Made by a program: the position numbers and the translations under genes. Of a DNA stretch of 19,949 nucleotides, positions 14,872-19,949 are shown in pieces. The DNA lies in the NCBI GenBank assembly GCA_040902585.1, contig JBBDXA010000175.1, positions 1 to 19,949 of the forward strand, written 5' to 3'. Under the pieces are notes generated by a model. The model did not search any database. It was not told the origin of the DNA and was given only the letters and a program-made list of their open reading frames with translations. Source of the stretch: JBBDXA01 sp040902585 (GTDB lineage: Bacteria > Planctomycetota > Phycisphaerae > Phycisphaerales > Phycisphaeraceae). Numbering within the stretch: the stretch's first letter is position 1; each line of letters opens with the position of its first letter.

Positions 14872-14890
14872 CATCTCGCTCCGCGAGATG
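14872..14890. terminator. Possible bidirectional terminator hairpin between convergent genes
   Basis: CATCTCGC-TCC-GCGAGATG is a perfect 8-bp stem with a 3-nt loop, lying between the stop of DUF1501 copy 3 (14861) and the stop of the VWA gene (14908). There is no T run on either side, so function as an intrinsic terminator is uncertain. Confidence 0.4.
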
Positions 14891-14907
14891 GAAAAGAACG
14901 AACGAAA

Positions 14908-15528
14908 TCATTTCAATCCCACTTCTTCGGGACTTACAAATCGATACTGACCGCCCGTGATCTCCGCCATCTGCTTACCGATCGGCTTGATGCCTTTGAT
15001 CTTCTCGAGCGGATCCCGATAAAGAAACTGAATCGTATGGATTCGAATGCCCTTCAACCTGGCGCGATTGGCTTCGTCGATAAACGGCTGAATGATCAGG
15101 TTGTACCCGGCGCGGAAGTGATCGGACACGATGAAGATCGCCTCGGGTTCCAGATCGATCGCCTGATGTATCGCCTTCGCGAGCAGGTGGCCGTCGGGAT
15201 AACCCATCGGTTCGAGATCGTGATCGAGCCATGCGCGAAGGCGCTCGCGCGTCTGCGTGGTGCAGGGCACAAGCGCACGGTCGGCGAATACCGAATCGAT
15301 GCGTCGTTGCTGACAGACGAAAACGCCGATGCTTTGCCGCATGCCCAGTTCGTCCGTCGAACGCAGCAGTTCCCGGCTGACGATCGTCGCCGAATCCATA
15401 AGCGAGCCCGACGCATCAATGACAAAAACAACCGACTGCGCCTGATCTTCAACTCCGAAGAACGTGACCTTCGTCGACGCGCAGCCGGTTGGAATCGCAC
15501 AGATGAAAACGGCGAGCGTGCGGAACAT
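14908..15528 (-). CDS. VWA-domain putative lipoprotein
   Basis: A 206-aa protein: signal sequence with a lipobox-like PTGC (Cys16; Pro at -3 is unusual), then a single von Willebrand factor A domain that fills the rest. The metal-ion-dependent adhesion site is seen as D38-A-S40-G-S42, preceded by VVFVI. Later strands include AIFIVSD and RIHTIQFLYRD, and the end has the common VWA closing pattern IGKQMAEITGGQYRFV. VWA domains bind ligands through a bound metal ion; a role in surface contact or protein assembly is likely but not specified. The start at 15528 is supported by GGAGG at 15536-15540, 7 nt upstream. It is convergent with DUF1501 copy 3. Confidence 0.87.
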   Translation of the reverse strand: MFRTLAVFICAIPTGCASTKVTFFGVEDQAQSVVFVIDASGSLMDSATIVSRELLRSTDELGMRQSIGVFVCQQRRIDSVFADRALVPCTTQTRERLRAWLDHDLEPMGYPDGHLLAKAIHQAIDLEPEAIFIVSDHFRAGYNLIIQPFIDEANRARLKGIRIHTIQFLYRDPLEKIKGIKPIGKQMAEITGGQYRFVSPEEVGLK

Positions 15529-15615
15529 GGGATTGCCTCCAGCGATGCGGCATTCGCCCCTTTGAACAACGTCCTAAGTTGCCCTTCGTTCGGTGATCGC
15601 CTTGGCTTGCCAAAT

Positions 15616-15993
15616 TCACCCGCGTCTCCTCATCACTCCCGCCACGATCAGACCTATCCAACCCGCCATCATCGCACCGCCGCCGAAGGGCGCCACATGC
15701 GCAAACAGTTTCACATTCCAGCAGGCGTAGACGTAAAGCGATCCGCTGAAGAGGAGGACGCCGAGCGTGAACAGCCAGCCCGCCGCGGCGATGCATTTGC
15801 GCCGGTCACCCGCCGCGACCGCCGCCACACCGAGCACGGCCGCCGCGTGCAGGAGGTGATAATGAACGCCGGTTTTGAAGGTCTCCAGCTTCTCGGAAGT
15901 GATCTGTTTCTGGATGACGTGAGCCGCGACGGTGCCCGCGAGCACGCCGGTGAAGCCGAGGATGCCCGCGATGATGAGGAAACGGGTCTGCAT
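15616..15993 (-). CDS. DUF423 family small membrane protein
   Basis: A 125-aa integral membrane protein with four predicted hydrophobic segments. Family hallmarks are seen: the N-terminal GFTGVLAGTVAAH (the GAxGAH-like motif), FKTGVHYHLLHAAAVL, the LLFSGSLYVYA motif and the closing PFGGGAMMAGWIGLI. Length and motif order match DUF423 (YgdD-like) proteins, which are widespread and of unknown function. The ATG at 15993 starts the first helix directly. It reads away from the tRNA gene and towards the VWA gene, 87 bp apart, so the two may be co-transcribed. Confidence 0.92.
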   Translation of the reverse strand: MQTRFLIIAGILGFTGVLAGTVAAHVIQKQITSEKLETFKTGVHYHLLHAAAVLGVAAVAAGDRRKCIAAAGWLFTLGVLLFSGSLYVYACWNVKLFAHVAPFGGGAMMAGWIGLIVAGVMRRRG

Positions 15994-16032
15994 GGGAAAG
16001 CTCCGGTGAATCGAAAGAGCTTAGCGACCTGT

Positions 16033-16061
16033 TTGCCCGAAGGCACGTGCGCCGATATCAT
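16033..16061 (+). promoter_or_regulatory. Putative tRNA-Ala promoter
   Basis: TTGCCC (16033-16038, 4 of 6) and TATCAT (16056-16061, 5 of 6) are separated by 17 nt. The -10 box ends 14 nt before the mature tRNA, which is the usual distance for a short 5' leader. Confidence 0.55.
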
Positions 16062-16075
16062 TCCCCACCGCAATC

Positions 16076-16148
16076 GGGGCCGTAGCTCAATTGGGAGAGC
16101 GCTACGTTCGCAATGTAGAGGTTGTGGGTTCGATCCCCATCGGCTCCA
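16076..16148 (+). tRNA. tRNA-Ala, anticodon CGC
   Basis: A complete 73-nt cloverleaf: 7-bp acceptor stem (GGGGCCG with CGGCTCC), 4-bp D stem (GCTC/GAGC), 5-bp anticodon stem (CTACG/TGTAG) with loop TTCGCAA, 5-nt variable loop, 5-bp T stem with loop TTCGATC, and discriminator A at 16148. Anticodon CGC reads GCG. The third acceptor pair is G3-U70, the main identity element for alanyl-tRNA synthetase, which confirms the assignment. The 3' CCA is not encoded and must be added after transcription. Confidence 0.97.
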
Positions 16149-16177
16149 TTTTGACGAATTCGGGCAGGACGCGGATA

Positions 16178-16221
16178 GCCTTGAAATCACACGACTTGCG
16201 AACGGCGTGTGATTTCAAGGC
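16178..16221. terminator. Perfect 16-bp hairpin downstream of the tRNA
   Basis: GCCTTGAAATCACACG (16178-16193) and its exact complement (16206-16221) enclose a 12-nt loop. It begins 30 nt after the tRNA and ends 64 nt before the next gene. It could end the tRNA transcript or lie in the leader of the following gene; there is no T run. Its AT content is higher than that of the other palindromes. Confidence 0.5.
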
Positions 16222-16285
16222 CGTGCGGATCGGCGCGCTCGGACCTCTGTAGTGCGTCTTTCGATGCCGTCTGAGGTGCCCGCCC

Positions 16286-19200
16286 ATGAAGATCCTGTCT
16301 ACCCTGAGCCTTCTCCACGTTGCGGCCGCGATATCAGTGGCGCAGATTCCAGAACCGCTCGACGCTCCCAAGCCGCAGTCACCGTCAAAGAGCGCCGCCG
16401 CCTTCGCGCTCCCTGATGGATTCAGGATGGAGCTGGTGGCAAGCGAGCCGCTGATCGCTTCGCCGACGGGCGTCTGCTGGGATGAGCGCGGGCGGATGTT
16501 CGTCACCGAGTTGCACGGCTACAACCTGCCCGGTGAACTGGAAATCCAAGAACTGAACAAGGCCGGCAAGCTGGACACGCAGGTGCGCCGCGTGGCGGCT
16601 GATCCGAAGTACTACGAGGCGGCAAAGAAGGGAACCTTCGGCGTCGTCAAGATGCTGCGCGATACTGATGGCGACGGCGTGATGGACGCAGCCGACGTCT
16701 GGGCCGACGATCTGCCTCCGGCGTACGGTCTGGTGGCGGCGCGGGGCGGCGTCATCGTCGCCTGCGCTCCGCACATCATCTACCTCGCTGATCGCGACGG
16801 CGACGGCAAGGCTGAGGTGCGCGAAGTGCTTTTCACCGGCTTTCGCACCGGCGAGCTGGAACGCGGCATCAACGCACCGCAGTGGGGCGATGACGGCTGG
16901 ATCTACTTCGGGCGCGGCTGGGGCGGCGACAGGATCACCGGCCTGCGGCTAACCGAGCCCGTCGCCATGCCGCGAACTGACTTTCGTATCCGCGCCGACG
17001 GCAGCGCCATCGAGCCGGTCACCGGCGGCACGCACACCTTCGGCTTCGCCATCACGCAGGCGAGCGAACGCTTCGTCATCAGCACCATGTCACCGGGCAT
17101 CTACGTTGCGCCGCTGCCCTGGCGATATCTGGCCCGCAACCCCGATGTCGGCACACCGGGCATCGACGCGGCCACGGGCGATCGCCGCGCCTATGCGATT
17201 GCGACACCGCATCCCTGGCGCAGTAGAAGGGCCGAGGACGCGGGTTACTTCAAGTATTATCGCGATCGCTACGGCGCTTCGGATAGCGATGCCGGGGGCT
17301 GGTTCACCTCCGCGTGCAGCCCGCTGGTGTACCGCGATCACGCGCTGCCCGGCCTGCACGGACAGTACTTCGCCTGCGACCCGGCGGGCAGCCTGATCCA
17401 CCGCGCGGCGATCAAAGCTGACGGCTCCATGCTCACGCTGCATCGCCTGCCGGGCGAGGAGAAGAAGGAGTTCGCGGCATCGAGCGATTCATGGAGCCAT
17501 CCCATGTTTCTGGCGCACGGCCCGGACGGCGCGATCTGGGTCGTGGACTTCTACCGCGAGATCATCGAAGACTACTCAGCGATTCCGCGGCACCTCCAGC
17601 AGCAGTACGGGCTTTACGCCGGGCACGATCGCGGCCGCATCTATCGGCTGACGCACAAGGACATGCCCGCCGCGCCCAAGGCCGACATGCACGCTCTTGA
17701 AGATGAAGCGCTGGCCGGCGAGTGCGCCAGTGCGCTGTACTGGCGCAGGCAGACGGGGCAGCGCCTTCTTGTCGAACGCAAGGCGGAGTCTGTCGCGCCG
17801 GCACTGCGCCGCATCATCACCGACGAGGCGTCGAAGCCTGCGGCGATCATCGCGGCGCTGCAAACGCTGGAGGGATTGCAGGCGATGAAGTCAGGTGATC
17901 TTCAGCCGGTGCTGCGCCATGCGGACCGGGCCGTGCGTGTACATGCCCTGCAACTGGCGGACGGATGGTTCGCAAGGGCCCCGGGGCGCGAGCTGCTGGC
18001 GGCGGCGGTCGCGGTCGCGGAGCAGGAGACCGATCCGCGCGTGCTGATCCAGTTTGCGTTAAGCCTGGGGGAGTCGGACAGCGAGACTTCGCTGGCCGCG
18101 CTGGCGGAGCTGGCGCGCAAGCACCTGAGCATCCGCTGGATGGACGCGGCGATCCTCAGTTCCCTGCGCGGTCGCGGTGCGCCGATGCTTGCCCGGCTGC
18201 TGCCACAGCCCGGCGGCGGCAAGGCGTTGATCGAACCCCTTGCGCAGGCCATTGCCGCGCGCAACGATGAAGCGGAGATCGCCGCGACATTCAAACGGAT
18301 CGCTCAGGCGGAAGCACCGGCACAGGCTCTCGTACTCGCCGGTCTGGCGAAGGGTCGCAAAGGTTTGCCGCGCAAGCCGCTGACGCATGAAGCCGCGATC
18401 ATGCTCCTCGCCGGTTTCGAGAAGAGCGAGGATGCAACCGTTCGCACCCGCGCTGGTGAACTCGCCGCGACGTTCCGCCCAGCGCCGGCCGATGGGCCCA
18501 AGACTCTGCCGAAGGACATGCCCTCTGCCGTTCAAGTGAGCGATGAAACATTCCGCCGCTACACGAAAGCCCTCGAATTGCGGCGTAACACGAAGCGTGG
18601 CCACGAGGTGTTCACGCAGGTGTGCTCGACCTGTCATCGCGTCGGCAATGAAGGCCACGTGCTGGGGCCGGACCTGATGGGTGAGCTGGGCGTCGCCGAG
18701 GAGACGCTGGTGCGCCACCTGCTGCTGCCATCGGAGCGAATCCGACCCGGATATGAGACGACGATGATCCAGACGAAGGAGGGCGAGCCTGTCGTGGGCC
18801 TGATGATCAATGATGGCGCGACAAGCCTGACGCTGCTCATGCCGCGCGGCGTTGAACAGGTCATTCTCCGCAAAGACATCGCGGACGTTCGCCAGCTCAA
18901 GGGTTCGCTCATGCCGTCGTTTGCGGACACGATGACCCCGCAGGACATGGCGCATCTCCTGGGCTGGCTCACGAGTCAGCTCCGGCCGGAGGACGCCGGG
19001 CGCGCGGTGCTGTTCGACGAGGAGCCGGGTTTCGCCGCACTGTTGACGGAGGAAGCGGGCAAAGCTGCCGTGATTAACAAGGATGCTCACACCGGTCGGC
19101 TGTGCCTGCACATCATGCCGCCGCAAAAGGCCGCCAAGCGCATCAGCGGTTGGGACTATCGCATCGTCGAGAAACCATCGGCCCCCGGCGAGTTCCGCTA

Positions 19201-19483
19201 CCTGCGGCTGTCGTGGCGCGCCAGCGCGGATGGTGTGATGCTGGAGCTTGCCAATGACGGGCGCTGGCCGCGCGCCGAGGACGCTGCCGGTCGCTACTAC
19301 GCCGGCCGCAACACGACGACCTGGCAGGCCAAGCAGGTGAACGACACCGCGCCGAAGCAGTGGACGACGATCACCGTCGATCTATGGAAGGACATGGGTT
19401 CATTCAAACTCACGGGGCTGGCACCCACCGCGATGGGCGGTGAGGCGTGGTTCGACCGCATTGAACTGCTGCGGGAACCGTGA
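16286..19483 (+). CDS. PVC-type beta-propeller/HEAT/cytochrome c dehydrogenase-like protein
   Basis: A 1065-aa exported protein with a Sec signal (residues 1 to about 19, MKILSTLSLLHVAAAISVAQ). The N-terminal region (about 40-450) is the beta-propeller of the PVC-type membrane-bound dehydrogenase family, with LPDGFRMELVASEPLIASPTG and two calcium-type loops, DTDGDGVMD (from D126) and DRDGDGKAE (from D159). A HEAT-like helical region covers about 470-740. The cytochrome c domain has C780-S-T-C783-H784 and a GPDL motif after it. A final region of about 130 residues looks like a separate beta-sandwich (from GRLCLHIMPP to AWFDRIELL) and is an addition to the usual three-part form. Oxidation of an organic substrate with electron transfer to the haem is the likely role; the substrate is unknown. 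The ATG at 16286 gives a good signal peptide. Confidence 0.92.
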   Translation: MKILSTLSLLHVAAAISVAQIPEPLDAPKPQSPSKSAAAFALPDGFRMELVASEPLIASPTGVCWDERGRMFVTELHGYNLPGELEIQELNKAGKLDTQVRRVAADPKYYEAAKKGTFGVVKMLRDTDGDGVMDAADVWADDLPPAYGLVAARGGVIVACAPHIIYLADRDGDGKAEVREVLFTGFRTGELERGINAPQWGDDGWIYFGRGWGGDRITGLRLTEPVAMPRTDFRIRADGSAIEPVTGGTHTFGFAITQASERFVISTMSPGIYVAPLPWRYLARNPDVGTPGIDAATGDRRAYAIATPHPWRSRRAEDAGYFKYYRDRYGASDSDAGGWFTSACSPLVYRDHALPGLHGQYFACDPAGSLIHRAAIKADGSMLTLHRLPGEEKKEFAASSDSWSHPMFLAHGPDGAIWVVDFYREIIEDYSAIPRHLQQQYGLYAGHDRGRIYRLTHKDMPAAPKADMHALEDEALAGECASALYWRRQTGQRLLVERKAESVAPALRRIITDEASKPAAIIAALQTLEGLQAMKSGDLQPVLRHADRAVRVHALQLADGWFARAPGRELLAAAVAVAEQETDPRVLIQFALSLGESDSETSLAALAELARKHLSIRWMDAAILSSLRGRGAPMLARLLPQPGGGKALIEPLAQAIAARNDEAEIAATFKRIAQAEAPAQALVLAGLAKGRKGLPRKPLTHEAAIMLLAGFEKSEDATVRTRAGELAATFRPAPADGPKTLPKDMPSAVQVSDETFRRYTKALELRRNTKRGHEVFTQVCSTCHRVGNEGHVLGPDLMGELGVAEETLVRHLLLPSERIRPGYETTMIQTKEGEPVVGLMINDGATSLTLLMPRGVEQVILRKDIADVRQLKGSLMPSFADTMTPQDMAHLLGWLTSQLRPEDAGRAVLFDEEPGFAALLTEEAGKAAVINKDAHTGRLCLHIMPPQKAAKRISGWDYRIVEKPSAPGEFRYLRLSWRASADGVMLELANDGRWPRAEDAAGRYYAGRNTTTWQAKQVNDTAPKQWTTITVDLWKDMGSFKLTGLAPTAMGGEAWFDRIELLREP

Positions 19484-19610
19484 TGCGGTGTTGCCATCTC
19501 CCACGACCATCGTGGTTCGCAAGCGATATCCGTGGCCCTCAGTTGAATGTGTTCGCCTGCATCGAACTTCCCGCACACCGCATGACACTCATCACTGCGT
19601 GACCGTGTCG

Positions 19611-19739
19611 CCTCCGGTCGGCGGGACCGTGACGCACCTGCTGAAGGAGAACGACATCGCGCCGATCATTATTGAATTGAACATGGATACGGTTCAGGAA
19701 CTCCGCGGTGAAGGGATCGCGGCGGTGTACGGCGATGGG
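19611..19739 (+). pseudogene. Remnant of an RCK-type (TrkA-N) domain of a cation/proton antiporter
   Basis: About 43 codons in one frame read PPVGGTVTHLLKENDIAPII, then a segment ending NMDTVQELRGEGIAAVYGDG. This follows the NAD-binding RCK_N pattern of KefB/KefC-like antiporters (GPVGRTVARLL, then I-E-x-N-x-D-T-V, then G-I-x-x-x-YGDA). The upstream glycine-rich loop is altered, the residue after YGD is wrong, and the sequence around it has no transmembrane part and no further RCK similarity. It has no proper start. I read it as a decayed fragment of a once longer gene, by memory of the family pattern only. Confidence 0.55.
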
Positions 19740-19949
19740 ATCGTCACGTCGCGCATCTCCAGCGACACGTTCCGCTGGCAACGCGCACCTGCGATGAGTT
19801 GGAACGGGCCGGCACTTATCAGTTCCGAGACAGTCGTGGGCACATGCTTTGTGATTCCCTGATCAATCCCCCCTCGCTCATCGCACCGGCCGCGAAGCGT
19901 CCCGCCGGCAAGCCAGATAAAACCCAACAGAGCCTTGAAGGCACAATTC
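19740..19949. other. Unassigned right end of the window
   Basis: No gene could be supported here. The frame of the antiporter remnant continues to a stop at 19862 without recognisable similarity. A minus-strand frame beginning FKALLGFIWLAGG could be the end of a gene entering from the right, but the sequence is too short to judge. Confidence 0.5.

Noticed and set aside
14824..16212. Open plus-strand frame of 462 codons
   Set aside because: It runs antisense through the well-supported VWA and DUF423 genes and across the tRNA, and its translation has no domain features. High GC content makes such long shadow frames common.
18059..19126. Open minus-strand frame of 355 codons
   Set aside because: Antisense to the PVC-type gene, whose cytochrome motif lies in this stretch on the plus strand.

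Overview
The window looks like chromosomal DNA of a member of the Planctomycetota, possibly close to the Phycisphaerae; that finer placement is inference. It is GC-rich. It carries gene families typical of that phylum: three DUF1501 proteins with Tat signals, a PSCyt1/DUF1549/DUF1553 cytochrome-like protein, a Tat-exported Gfo/Idh/MocA oxidoreductase, a PVC-type beta-propeller/HEAT/cytochrome c protein, a prepilin-like protein and a PEP-CTERM protein. Most products appear to be exported or surface-attached. No phage, plasmid replication, transposase or CRISPR gene was seen.

Layout. 1-5239: three minus-strand genes, read from the right as PSCyt1-DUF1549-DUF1553 (5239-2627), its usual partner DUF1501 (2442-1018) and a prepilin-like protein (812-63), with a large palindrome in each gap. 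5240-5451: divergent regulatory gap with a good minus-strand promoter and two small hairpins. 5452-10092: plus-strand run of Gfo/Idh/MocA, HEAT protein, second DUF1501, a 64-aa membrane protein and a small lipoprotein. 10206-12474: minus-strand two-domain secreted protein and PEP-CTERM protein, the latter with promoter and terminator. 12475-13466: about 1 kb without a gene but very rich in structure. 13467-14861: third DUF1501. 14908-15993: minus-strand VWA lipoprotein and DUF423 membrane protein. 16076-16148: tRNA-Ala(CGC). 16286-19483: PVC-type dehydrogenase-like protein. 19484-19949: decayed remnant of a potassium/proton antiporter RCK domain.

Function. The protein genes suggest periplasmic or cell-surface redox and hydrolytic handling of organic substrates (c-type cytochrome domains, an NAD(P)-type oxidoreductase fold, alkaline-phosphatase-clan proteins). 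The substrate cannot be read from the sequence.

The most unusual content is non-coding. Six large dispersed palindromes, of at least three architectures, sit between genes, often within 1-3 bases of a stop codon. Two of them (7695-7850 and 10095-10203) are clear members of one family with near-identical arms and a conserved, oppositely oriented core. A third architecture (12750-12947) is a mirror-image arrangement of six hairpins. There is also an iteron-like array of GGTAGACA units flanking an AT-rich stretch with a DnaA-box-like sequence, and two short tandem arrays, one of them inside the PSCyt1 reading frame.
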